Of a stretch of 13,625 nucleotides of DNA, positions 1 to 8,051 are shown in pieces (the first letter of the stretch is position 1; every line of letters starts with the position of its first letter). The notes under the pieces were generated by a model. That model was given only the letters and a program-made list of their open reading frames with translations, had not been told where the DNA came from and did not search any database. Both the position numbers and the translations under genes were made by a program. The stretch covers positions 1 to 13,625 of the forward strand of contig NZ_CAKRLH010000026.1 in NCBI RefSeq assembly GCF_934359325.1, read 5' to 3'. The stretch is from an uncultured Porphyromonas sp. (GTDB taxonomy: Bacteria > Bacteroidota > Bacteroidia > Bacteroidales > Porphyromonadaceae).

Positions 1-1713
1 CTGAGCTGTGTAGTCGGCATTGGAGAGGATCTGCTGAGGCCCGTAGGCGAAGCGGCGATCACCCTGCTTCTCCATGATCCAGCGATTGAGGATCGGACGC
101 TCCTCCTCCGGGGTGGCAGCCTCGTAGATCGGCTTGTAGCCCCAGGCGATGGCGTACATGTCGTACATGCCGATGAGGGGTGGGAGGAAGTTGGTCACGC
201 CGTCACCGGGCTGTGCGACGTAATTGTAGCGCGCGTAGTCCATGATGGATGGGGTGGTGCCGTACTTGGTGGTGAAGTCGGGGGAGCGGAGGTCCTCCAC
301 CTTGTAGGAAGAGGAGGCACCCATATTGTGCATCAGGCCAAGGGTGTGCCCCACCTCGTGTGCCACGATGTAGCGCAGCATCGGACCGAGGACGGAGATC
401 TCGTAGTGGAGCCCGCGGGCGGAGGGATCGGCAGCCGCCGTCTGGCAGAAGCGCCAGTCGTGGATCAGCTCCAGCACGTTGTGGTAGAAGTATACCGATG
501 CCTGGAGGATCTCACCGGTACGTGGATCGGTCCAGGAGGGGCCCATCGCATTGGCCTGCTGAGAGGAGGAGTAGATGAGGCAGGTGTAGCGGATGTCGTT
601 GGGGCTGAAGCTCGGGTCATCCTTCGGATAGCGCTTGGCGACGATGGCGTCCTTGAAGCCTATCGCCTCAAAGGCCTTTTGCCAGTCCTCGATGCCCTGC
701 TTGAGGTAGGGGTACCACTCTTCGGGGAATGCATCATCGACGTAGTAGACGATCGGCTTGGCGGGGACGACGAGTTCGCCTCGCTTGTGCCGCTCGATGT
801 CCTCGGGCTTTGGCTCGAGGCGCCAGCGATTGATGTACTTCACCTTCTCCATCGACAGGGCGTCTGTGGTGATCTTGGTGGTCCCATTGGTGAAGTAGCC
901 AATGCGGTAGTCGTGCAGGCGGGGACGCATCATATCCTTGTCGTCCGGCAGCAGACCGAGGGAGGCATTGATCACCGCGGTGAAGGGCTCCTTGTCCACG
1001 GTGTAGACGGCGCGGACGGTGACGTTGAGATTGCGCGGGAAGGCGCTGATGTCGGTGATGGAGGAGAGGTCCTTCTTGAAGCTCCCGCTCAGCTTATTGG
1101 CTCCGAAGAAGGAGTCAAAGGGGGACTTGGGGAGGAAGGGCGTGATCGGGGCCTTGTCGGTGAGGAAGAGCGACGTGGCGTCGATCACCACAGCGGTGGA
1201 GTCGGGACGCCAGGTGGCGATCTTGAAGGCGTTCAGCACCGGCATCAGGTGATTGTCCTGCACCCTCTTGTAGATCGAGGACTCAGGGTCAGCGGTGATG
1301 GCGGTATTGAGCTGGTGGAGGTAGAGGCGCTCGTCGTCCTTTGACCAAGAGACCATCAGAGGCTCCGATGGCATCTCTCCGGCGATGACGTCGGTATTGT
1401 CGCTGATGGCGTCGACACGACCGGTGAAGAGCATCGGTCGATCGAGGAGCGCGACCGGGATCTCCATGTAGACCTTCCCCTTCTGGAGATGCAGGTCGAT
1501 AAATCCTCTCACGGTCTTGGAGGGATTCTTGATGACATCGGAGTACTTCTTCCCCTTATCGTCCTTATCCTCCTTCGCCTTGTCGTCCTTGGGCTCGTCC
1601 TCTTTGTCCATGACTGCTCCGATCAGGTCGCCGAAGTCCTGGGCCTGTAGTCGGGTGGCACCGGTCGGTAGTAGCAGCAGTAGGGTGAGGAGGAGTCTGT
1701 AGTAGTGTTTCAT
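1..1713 (-). CDS. Secreted zinc-dependent metalloprotease, metzincin type (DUF5117/DUF4953-like), 3' end outside window
   Basis: The frame opens at ATG 1713 and stays open for 571 codons to the left edge, so the C-terminus is missing. Residues 1-24 form a signal peptide with a leucine core and a likely cleavage after LQA. Residues about 34-56 are a Lys/Asp/Glu-rich linker. A long N-terminal region of the DUF5117 kind follows. The extended zinc motif HEVGHTLGLMH lies at residues 452-462, giving ligands H452, H456 and H462 and catalytic E453. A downstream SIMDY (M491) fits the metzincin Met-turn. All key residues are present, so an active endopeptidase in the periplasm or on the cell surface is expected. 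Members of this family are often around 800-900 residues, so roughly two thirds is visible. It lies 25 nt behind the preceding lipoprotein gene and is probably the fourth gene of the SusC/SusD operon, where it could cut protein substrates for import. Substrate is unknown. Confidence 0.88.
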   Translation of the reverse strand, partial: MKHYYRLLLTLLLLLPTGATRLQAQDFGDLIGAVMDKEDEPKDDKAKEDKDDKGKKYSDVIKNPSKTVRGFIDLHLQKGKVYMEIPVALLDRPMLFTGRVDAISDNTDVIAGEMPSEPLMVSWSKDDERLYLHQLNTAITADPESSIYKRVQDNHLMPVLNAFKIATWRPDSTAVVIDATSLFLTDKAPITPFLPKSPFDSFFGANKLSGSFKKDLSSITDISAFPRNLNVTVRAVYTVDKEPFTAVINASLGLLPDDKDMMRPRLHDYRIGYFTNGTTKITTDALSMEKVKYINRWRLEPKPEDIERHKRGELVVPAKPIVYYVDDAFPEEWYPYLKQGIEDWQKAFEAIGFKDAIVAKRYPKDDPSFSPNDIRYTCLIYSSSQQANAMGPSWTDPRTGEILQASVYFYHNVLELIHDWRFCQTAAADPSARGLHYEISVLGPMLRYIVAHEVGHTLGLMHNMGASSSYKVEDLRSPDFTTKYGTTPSIMDYARYNYVAQPGDGVTNFLPPLIGMYDMYAIAWGYKPIYEAATPEEERPILNRWIMEKQGDRRFAYGPQQILSNADYTAQ

Positions 1714-1738
1714 GTGTTATGTGGTGATGTCTGAGTGA

Positions 1739-2707
1739 TTAATCGCCGGGGGTCTGCCGCTTCTTGGCGGCAGCGTTGCCGATGGTCTGTAGGTCCATGC
1801 CGGTCTTGTCCTTGATGAAGGAGCGGAGGGCATCGTACTTCTCGTGCATGATCGTGTAGTCGCCCATCGCCTCCTGGATCTCCGCCTCCGACATGGTCGT
1901 CATGCGGTATATGTAGTCGGCAATGTCGAGCGAGGGGTCCTTGTGGGCCTTGTACTTCTCATCCGCATAGACGAAGTCCCGATTGTAGTCCCAGAAGCCG
2001 TGGGACTTGAGGATCTCATCCCGATTTTCAGTGTCCTCATCCGTGGTACCCGGGAGGTTTTTCCTCAGTCCCAGGATCTGGTCGTAGGCATCGGCAGAGT
2101 AGTTGCTGAAGGTCGTCGGCCAGCTGATCCTGTGGGTGAAGATGAACTCCCAGAGCGTCTTGTGGAGCTGAGAGACAGTCTCCGACCGGTATGCGTCCCA
2201 GGTAGTGATGGCGGGCTTGGTGCGTATCACCTCCCCCTCCCGGTACATGTTGATCGCAATGTGATCGCGCTTGGAGTTGGTGATGAGCTTATTGGCTCTG
2301 CCATTGGCGATGCTGTCGGTGAGGAAGATGTAGACAGGGAAGTAAGTCTGCGCGAAGTCGTCCTTGTAGAAGGAGAGGAAGTCGTCAGCGAGGAGGTGCA
2401 GATTGTCCTCCACCACCTTCATGTCCTCCGGCACGGAGGGATCGACCTTAGTGTATCGGGGGTCGGTCCAGGAGAGCTGTGCGCCGAGGTTCCAGCGGAC
2501 ATTGCCTGGATCAAAGTCGTAGACGACCTTTACTCCAGTCCGCTTGTAGATGTCATAGATGGTGTGAGAGACGTAGTCGCTTCCGTCCTTGATCTCGTAT
2601 CTCGGCTTACCGAGCTCCGATACCACGGGTGCCTCCTTATAGCACCCTGTGGCGAGGAGGAGAAGTCCGACAAGTGTCAGTAGTGTCGATGATGTATGAC
2701 GTATCAT
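1739..2707 (-). CDS. SusCD-associated lipoprotein resembling zinc-binding metallopeptidase Mx1, zinc motif degenerate
   Basis: 322 residues from ATG 2707. A further in-frame ATG exists upstream (2914), but the extension would lie inside the susD coding region and lacks a signal sequence, while ATG 2707 gives a clean lipoprotein signal (hydrophobic residues 8-20, lipobox LATGC, Cys22). Overall layout and position after susD match the putative zinc-binding metallopeptidase (Peptidase_Mx1) lipoproteins of Bacteroidetes SusCD operons. In that family an HEFxH motif is expected; here the equivalent stretch reads LWEFIFTH (residues 185-192), with Trp186 and Phe190 where zinc-binding histidines should be. 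A later family motif of the EDFAE kind appears as LDIAD (residues 260-264). The protein is therefore probably catalytically dead and may act as an accessory surface substrate-binding lipoprotein. It starts 28 nt after the susD stop. The family assignment rests on remembered consensus, not on a search. Confidence 0.75.
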   Translation of the reverse strand: MIRHTSSTLLTLVGLLLLATGCYKEAPVVSELGKPRYEIKDGSDYVSHTIYDIYKRTGVKVVYDFDPGNVRWNLGAQLSWTDPRYTKVDPSVPEDMKVVEDNLHLLADDFLSFYKDDFAQTYFPVYIFLTDSIANGRANKLITNSKRDHIAINMYREGEVIRTKPAITTWDAYRSETVSQLHKTLWEFIFTHRISWPTTFSNYSADAYDQILGLRKNLPGTTDEDTENRDEILKSHGFWDYNRDFVYADEKYKAHKDPSLDIADYIYRMTTMSEAEIQEAMGDYTIMHEKYDALRSFIKDKTGMDLQTIGNAAAKKRQTPGD

Positions 2708-2735
2708 ATCGCTTGCATTCTCTATAGGGTGAGGA

Positions 2736-4220
2736 TTACTTGGTCGTCTTACCTCCGCCGAGGACGGCGTCGGACTCCCGGACGACCTGAGGGACGGGGA
2801 GGGTGTACTTAGGAGACTTGGCGGGGAGGGTGTACTCCTCGGTGCCGATCTCCTTGGCATTGCCGGTGATGTAGGTGTGATGCAGCTCCGGCATACCCTC
2901 GCGACGGAGGTCAAACCAGCGGAGCTGCTCGAAGCAGAACTCTCTGCGACGCTCCTCGCGGATGAGGCGAATCGCCTCGTCCTGTGTGGCAGGAGTTGTC
3001 AGCGTAGCGTGCTCCGGCGTGATGCGGGCACGGCGGAGGGTATTCAGATCCTTCATCGCACGGGAGAGGTCGCCCTTCATAGCGTAGGCCTCGGCGCGAT
3101 TGAGGTACGCCTCAGCGGAGCGGATGGCAAAGCCGTAGGTGTGAGTGTCCTCCTTGGTACCGCTCTTGACGACGTCCATCACGTACTCGTACTTAGGGAA
3201 CCAGAAGCTGCCGACGTTGATCTTATTGGCATTGATGAAGTATCCCTTCTTGTCGTAATACCTCAGGTCGCCCTCACTGTAGATCGAGAGGAGATCGCTG
3301 GAGGCGTTGAAGTAGAAGGGGTGGACCGTCCTGAACTCCGGGATCCATCCGAAGCCGTAGGAGTAATTGATCTCTCTATTCTCCTTGCCGAGGAAGATCT
3401 TCGCCTCATCGCTGCCCGGTGCGGGGAGCTTATTGAGGTCGTGGAGAGCGCCATTGAGCGAGAGAGCCTGGTCTGCATACTTGATGACACTGTCCCAGTC
3501 CTGCATATGGAGATAGACGCGGGAGGCGAGGACGGCGGTGGCGGCGGCGTTCCATCGGTAGATGGTGCCTTCATTGTCCGCCTTCGCAAAGGCAGTCATC
3601 GCGCCCTCGATGTCCTTGACCATCTCAGCATAATCCTCAGCCACGGTGGCACGGGGGAAGCTAACGTCCTCGGCATAGTGGTGGTAATTGAGCGGGACAC
3701 CCATAGCCGTGGAGGCGGTGGCAGGATCGTACGGCTCGCCGTAGATATTGGTCAGCATGAAGAAGGCAAAGAGTCGCACGGCATGTGCCTCTCCCTCTAG
3801 ACGGGCAATCTCCTCAGGGGTCCCCTTGATCTCACCGATCTGATTGATGATGATGTTACTGGTGAGTATATGCTGGTAAAGGGTCAGCCAGGTGTAGTCG
3901 GAATTGAGCACCTTGGTAGGGGAGAGCTCAGGCTGATCCTGCCACGTGAAGTATCCGAAGGCGGTGCGTCGCTGATCCTCTCCCTGCACGGACTTTGTAT
4001 TGGCGTACGCCATAACGTCGTCGGTGAGTAGGTCGAGGTACCTGTAGGGGAGTGCTTCCTCCTTGAAGTACGCATCCCCGTAGAGGATCTCAGAGTAGTC
4101 CTTGGCAGACGTCGGGACGATGGTGTCCTGCGAGTACTCGTCCAGGAACCCTTTGCATCCGGAGAGGATGAGGGTCGCCAGTAGAGCTGTGGTCGCTACG
4201 AGTGAAGTATATCGTTTCAT
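2736..4220 (-). CDS. SusD/RagB family nutrient-binding outer-membrane lipoprotein
   Basis: 494 residues from ATG 4220. The signal peptide ends in lipobox LSGC (Cys22), followed by GFLDEYSQ, close to the FLDxxP start of many SusD proteins. SusD hallmarks follow: LEGEAHAVRLFAFFML (141-156), the helical repeat FAIRSAEAYLNRAEAYA (364-380), the signature EERRREFCFEQLRWFDLRR (422-440) and YTLPVPQ (472-478). SusD proteins sit as a lid on the SusC barrel at the cell surface, bind the ligand and hand it to the transporter. The gene lies 30 nt after the susC stop, the usual SusC-SusD order. The protease genes that follow suggest a peptide or glycoprotein ligand rather than a glycan, as in RagB of Porphyromonas gingivalis; no glycoside hydrolase is visible nearby. 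The family is certain; the ligand is inferred. Confidence 0.95.
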   Translation of the reverse strand: MKRYTSLVATTALLATLILSGCKGFLDEYSQDTIVPTSAKDYSEILYGDAYFKEEALPYRYLDLLTDDVMAYANTKSVQGEDQRRTAFGYFTWQDQPELSPTKVLNSDYTWLTLYQHILTSNIIINQIGEIKGTPEEIARLEGEAHAVRLFAFFMLTNIYGEPYDPATASTAMGVPLNYHHYAEDVSFPRATVAEDYAEMVKDIEGAMTAFAKADNEGTIYRWNAAATAVLASRVYLHMQDWDSVIKYADQALSLNGALHDLNKLPAPGSDEAKIFLGKENREINYSYGFGWIPEFRTVHPFYFNASSDLLSIYSEGDLRYYDKKGYFINANKINVGSFWFPKYEYVMDVVKSGTKEDTHTYGFAIRSAEAYLNRAEAYAMKGDLSRAMKDLNTLRRARITPEHATLTTPATQDEAIRLIREERRREFCFEQLRWFDLRREGMPELHHTYITGNAKEIGTEEYTLPAKSPKYTLPVPQVVRESDAVLGGGKTTK

Positions 4221-4250
4221 AATATGAAATGTCCGTTCTGTAGTAAGCGA

Positions 4251-7200
4251 TTAGAATCCCAAGTTGACAGTCACGGCGAAGGAGGGCAGTGGTGGGGTCG
4301 TGCGGGATCCAAGGGTGATCTGAGACGGATCCTGTCCGTGGAGATCCTTAGAGGCGAAGAGGAGGAGGTTGTAGCCCTCCAGTCTCACGTTGGCGGAGCG
4401 GACGAAGCCGGTCTTCTCCAGCAGCTCCGGACGGAAGCGGTAGACGAGCGATGCGGAGCGGAGACGGATGTGTGAGCCACTGACGACGCGGAGGTCGCTC
4501 TTATTGTACATCTGCCAGCGATTGCGGGCAAACTCATACTTATAGGGGCTCTCCTCTCCCGATAGGCTTGTTCCGGGCTTGACGTCGTCCAGTTTGTTGG
4601 CGGAGATGGCGGGGATATTCGTCCTCGTCTCATCACCCGGCTGACGCCAGCGATCCACCAGCTCGGAGGAGAGGTTCTCCTGCGGCTTTGGTGTGGTCTG
4701 ACCGCCATCGTTGTAGAGGTCGTTCAGGCGAACCTTATTGCCGACGCTGTAACTAAAGAAGAGGTTAAGCGTCAGATCTTTCCACCTCAGTGAGGTCCCC
4801 ATACCGCCTTGTGCGATCGGGATGCGGGAGCCGGAATTGACAAAGGCGCGGGCAAAGAAATCCTCCCTCGTCTCGCCCTCCTTGGGTGGCTCGATGCCGT
4901 AGAAGTCCGGCAGACCGTTCTCTGTCAGCCCCTTGAAGCGGTAGGAGTAGAAGGTATTGACCGACTCGTTATTCCGGATTACGCTTCCATTGAGGAGCTG
5001 AAGGTAGGTGTAGTCGGTGTTGATACCGCCGTCGGTTACGATGTTCTCATTGTGGGAGCCATTGACATTGAGGGTCCAGGTCCAGTCCTTCGTACGGATC
5101 GGGGTCACCGTGGCCATGAAGTCGAGTCCCTTATTGACGAGCGTACCGGCATTGAGCTGGATATTGGTACGTCCGAGGGTATGAGAGACCACCTTATTAA
5201 TCAGCTGGTCGGTACCGATACGCTGGTAGTAGTCGACGGAGAGGGTCAGTCGGTTGTCGAAGAGGGCGGTCTCGAAGCCGGCATTCCACGACGTATTCTT
5301 CTCCCAGCGAAGGTTGGGGTTGGGGAGCTTGGAGATGTGGCTCTGGAATTGCTCGCTCTGGCTCTCGTAGTCACCGAAGCGCATGATCAGGCTCGGTGTC
5401 TGGTCGTCGGAGACATTACCCTGGATACCATAGGAGCCCTTGAAGCTAAGGAGATTGAGCCAGCTGACATCCTTCAGGAAGTCCTCCTCGTGGGCATTCC
5501 AGCGTGCGGAGAGCGACCAGATCGGGAGGAAGCGAGCCTTGGGGTCTTGCCCAAACTTATTGGACCCCTCAGCGCGGACGTTGAAGGTGGCGATGTAGCG
5601 CCGGTCGTAGGTGTAGGTGAGGTTGGCAAAGAGAGAGACGAAGTTGGAGAGGCTATTGGTCATCCGGTCTCTCGAGTACTCTGCCATCTTCTTATAGGCG
5701 AGCCAGACTGTCGGGTCGATGTACATAAAGGTCTGACCGCGCTCCGGCAGGTAGCCGTACTCCTTGGACGAGATTCCGGTGTAGTGCACGGAGCGGAGCT
5801 CGGGACCGGTATTGATCGAGAGGACGTGCGGTCCGCGGCGGAGGTTGTAGATCAGCTGAGCACGCCACTGCCAGCTAAGGTTGCGCATGTTATTGGTGCT
5901 CATCATACCACCATAGGGCAGCGTACACATCTCCTCGCGGAACTTCTCGTTGTCGGGCAGAGGACTGCCGTAATTGAGCCGGCGCATCTTTGCCGCCTCG
6001 TAGGACTGCTCGTCAAACCACGACTCGCTCTGCGTGTTGCTCATATTGAGACCGAAGGTGGTATTGAGCTTCAGGTCGAGGATGGGGCGGTACTCGAGGA
6101 AGGCGATGGCATTGTAGCCATTCCCCTTCACCGTATTACCGGTGTGCTCCATCTCGTGCATCATATTGAAGCGCAGCTCCTCTTGGAAACCCATAGAGTT
6201 ATTGTAGAAAAGTCGCTCCCCGGCGTTGTCATAGGCGGCGATGGCGCGGGAGGTGCGGAGGGCGTAGGTGTAGGGCGAGACGCTCATGTAGGTGTAGTTC
6301 TTATCGCTGCCATTGACGCGGAATTGCACCTGAGCGGTCACTTTCTTAGAGGGACGGAAGTTGATCTTCAGCATCCCGTTGTAGTTATTCACCCCTTTCC
6401 CCTTCACGAGGTCGGGCTGGAGGGCGACGCTTCCGGAGGCGTAGTAAGTCGCCTTGTCGTTGCCACCGCTGAGGCTGAGGTTGTGCCTCTGAGAGGCGGT
6501 GTCGCGGAAGAGGAGGTCAAACCAGTCGGTGTTATTCTCCTCCAGCGTCTTCACGCCCTGGAGGAACTGGTCCTCCGTCAGCTTCCTGTCGTAGAGGTCC
6601 ATCAGCAGCCCCTCGTAGCCGACGCGTGAGACGCGGAAGAGGAAGGGAAGACCCCGCTCCTCGATCTCCTTGGAGACCTCGATGCGCTCCTTGGAGTTCA
6701 TCAGCGCCATCTGACCGTAGTTGGGTCGCTGGTTGTAGGTGACGGAGCCGCTGTAATTAACAGCAAAGCGCCCACCGGAACCCTTCTTTGTCGTGACGAC
6801 GATGACGCCATTGGCAGCGCGCACACCGTAGATCGCGGTGGCGGCGGCATCCTTCAGCACATCGATCTTCTCGATGTCCATCGGGTTAAGTCCCGAGATG
6901 GCGTTACCGATGAGGTTGACATTATCGAGCGAGTTGATCTCCTCAGCCGATAGCGGCACCGGGTCGTCGAGGATGATACCATCGACCACCCAGAGTGGGT
7001 CGCGGCTACCGGAGAGGGTGGAGACACCACGCACGCGGATCTTGGCTGCAGCACCAGGAGTGGAGACATCACCGAGGACGGTCAGTCCCGGGATCTTACC
7101 GGAGAGCATCTGGTCGACGGAGCCGGCATCAGCTGTCAGCACATCTGAGGCATCGATGGTGACGACTGAGGAGGTGGAGAGACGCTTCTCCGTATCTTGG

Positions 7201-7802
7201 TATCCGGTACTCTCCACCAGCACCTCGCCCAGCAGTTCGGCTGCCTCGCGGAGGGTCATATTGACGGTAGCACTCGTGGGCTTCACCTCCTCCGTCTTCA
7301 TACCGATGAGGGAGAAGACGAGGACGGCAGTCTTCATATTGGGCACATCGAGCTTGTAGGAACCATCGACATTGGCGGTGGTGCCTCTGTTGCTCCCCTT
7401 CAGCCGGATCGTGACGCCGGGGAGAGGCTCACCCTCCTCATCCACCACGGTACCGTGGATGGTGACCGGACCACCCTTGACCGGTCCGGCCTTAGTGATC
7501 ATCACCTTCTGTCCGGTGATGGTGTAGGTCATCCCGGTCCCCTCGAGGAGGCGGTCCAGGGCTACCTTGAGAGATACGTTACTCACCTTAAGTGAGACCT
7601 TCCGGCTCGCTTCCTTGGAGAGGCTCTGCGGGGAGAAGGTAATAGTCACGCCTGTCTGCTTCTGCACCCGGTCCAGTGCCTCCTGCAGGGTCGTCTGACT
7701 CAGGTCAAGCGTCACAGTCTCCTGCGACTGGGCGTAGACTTGCAGGCATAAGCCGATGAATAGGGCGACTATGGCGGTTAAGCGTCGGATAGTTGTGTCC
7801 AT
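4251..7802 (-). CDS. SusC/RagA family TonB-linked outer-membrane transporter with N-terminal STN domain
   Basis: 1183 residues from ATG 7802. An in-frame ATG 117 nt upstream was rejected because it puts 39 non-signal residues before an obvious signal peptide (residues 1-24, ending VYA). Domains in order: STN secretin/TonB short domain (about 28-104); carboxypeptidase-regulatory-like beta-sandwich starting IHGTVVDEEGEPLPGV (115-130); TonB plug (about 195-345) with the SusC signatures RGVSTLSGSRDPLWVVDGI (258-276) and EKIDVLKDAAATAIYG (311-326); then a long beta-barrel ending in a C-terminal Phe. It imports ligand across the outer membrane using TonB energy, with the downstream SusD lid. An STN domain in SusC proteins often goes with control by an anti-sigma (FecR-like) and ECF sigma pair, but none is encoded in this window. 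It is the first gene of the operon. Confidence 0.96.
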   Translation of the reverse strand: MDTTIRRLTAIVALFIGLCLQVYAQSQETVTLDLSQTTLQEALDRVQKQTGVTITFSPQSLSKEASRKVSLKVSNVSLKVALDRLLEGTGMTYTITGQKVMITKAGPVKGGPVTIHGTVVDEEGEPLPGVTIRLKGSNRGTTANVDGSYKLDVPNMKTAVLVFSLIGMKTEEVKPTSATVNMTLREAAELLGEVLVESTGYQDTEKRLSTSSVVTIDASDVLTADAGSVDQMLSGKIPGLTVLGDVSTPGAAAKIRVRGVSTLSGSRDPLWVVDGIILDDPVPLSAEEINSLDNVNLIGNAISGLNPMDIEKIDVLKDAAATAIYGVRAANGVIVVTTKKGSGGRFAVNYSGSVTYNQRPNYGQMALMNSKERIEVSKEIEERGLPFLFRVSRVGYEGLLMDLYDRKLTEDQFLQGVKTLEENNTDWFDLLFRDTASQRHNLSLSGGNDKATYYASGSVALQPDLVKGKGVNNYNGMLKINFRPSKKVTAQVQFRVNGSDKNYTYMSVSPYTYALRTSRAIAAYDNAGERLFYNNSMGFQEELRFNMMHEMEHTGNTVKGNGYNAIAFLEYRPILDLKLNTTFGLNMSNTQSESWFDEQSYEAAKMRRLNYGSPLPDNEKFREEMCTLPYGGMMSTNNMRNLSWQWRAQLIYNLRRGPHVLSINTGPELRSVHYTGISSKEYGYLPERGQTFMYIDPTVWLAYKKMAEYSRDRMTNSLSNFVSLFANLTYTYDRRYIATFNVRAEGSNKFGQDPKARFLPIWSLSARWNAHEEDFLKDVSWLNLLSFKGSYGIQGNVSDDQTPSLIMRFGDYESQSEQFQSHISKLPNPNLRWEKNTSWNAGFETALFDNRLTLSVDYYQRIGTDQLINKVVSHTLGRTNIQLNAGTLVNKGLDFMATVTPIRTKDWTWTLNVNGSHNENIVTDGGINTDYTYLQLLNGSVIRNNESVNTFYSYRFKGLTENGLPDFYGIEPPKEGETREDFFARAFVNSGSRIPIAQGGMGTSLRWKDLTLNLFFSYSVGNKVRLNDLYNDGGQTTPKPQENLSSELVDRWRQPGDETRTNIPAISANKLDDVKPGTSLSGEESPYKYEFARNRWQMYNKSDLRVVSGSHIRLRSASLVYRFRPELLEKTGFVRSANVRLEGYNLLLFASKDLHGQDPSQITLGSRTTPPLPSFAVTVNLGF

Positions 7803-7847
7803 AATGCTACCGATAGTATTTGTGAATTGTATTCGTATGAAGTCCTT

Positions 7848-7862
7848 CCACTCTGGGAGTGG
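7848..7862 (-). promoter_or_regulatory. Small hairpin in susC leader, 40 nt upstream of the start codon
   Basis: Perfect 6-bp inverted repeat CCACTC and GAGTGG around a 3-nt loop, inside the predicted 5' untranslated region of susC. It could affect mRNA stability or translation. A palindrome this short could also arise by chance. Confidence 0.3.
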
Positions 7863-7887
7863 TGGTGTCGTGATTGCTAAGGAGTTG

Positions 7888-7908
7888 AAAGCCGGTCGTA
7901 ACGGCTTT
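7888..7908 (-). promoter_or_regulatory. Hairpin or operator at the predicted 5' end of the susC transcript
   Basis: Perfect 7-bp inverted repeat AAAGCCG and CGGCTTT separated by 7 nt. It begins a few bases downstream of the -7 box at 7917-7924, so it would form a 5'-terminal stem-loop or be a site overlapping the transcription start. No T-run follows on either strand, so a terminator is unlikely. The function is inferred from position only. Confidence 0.4.
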
Positions 7909-7916
7909 GTTGATGG

Positions 7917-7924
7917 CAAAGTTA
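7917..7924 (-). promoter_or_regulatory. Candidate Bacteroidetes -7 promoter box for the susC operon
   Basis: On the minus strand this reads TAACTTTG, an exact match to the Bacteroidetes -7 consensus TAnnTTTG. No good TTTG -33 element sits 19-21 nt upstream. A start near 7910 would give a leader of about 108 nt. The surrounding stretch 7803-8051 holds no gene; apart from this box and two hairpins I see nothing else in it. Confidence 0.45.
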
Positions 7925-8051
7925 TTGATTTATTTCACACTCTCTGACAGTTTTGGCAATTTTTATTCACTGCTGGTCGCACTCCGACGTAATATGAAGT
8001 GATCCGGACGATAGAAGAGGGTAGTCGTAGTCTGCCGGTGGTGTATGGAGG

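Noticed and set aside
328..1344. Long plus-strand open frame opposite the metzincin gene
   Set aside because: It is antisense to a gene with a full HExxHxxGxxH motif and signal peptide. Its translation is rich in Gly, Val, Asp and His repeats typical of the reverse frame of GC-rich coding DNA, with no domain.
2708..2914. N-terminal extension of the Mx1-like lipoprotein to ATG 2914
   Set aside because: It would overlap the susD coding region by about 180 nt, is Ser/Pro/Arg-rich shadow sequence, and would bury the lipoprotein signal.
4809..6629. 606-codon plus-strand open frame inside susC
   Set aside because: It is a mirror of the high-GC susC coding frame; no signal, motif or start context, and the minus-strand SusC signatures run straight through it.
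7803..7919. N-terminal extension of SusC to ATG 7919
   Set aside because: It would place 39 non-signal residues before a clear signal peptide and would cover the leader hairpins.
7963..8051. Intrinsic terminator after recG
   Set aside because: No stem followed by a T-run was found on the minus strand in this gap; recG transcription may end by another mechanism or read into the susC leader.
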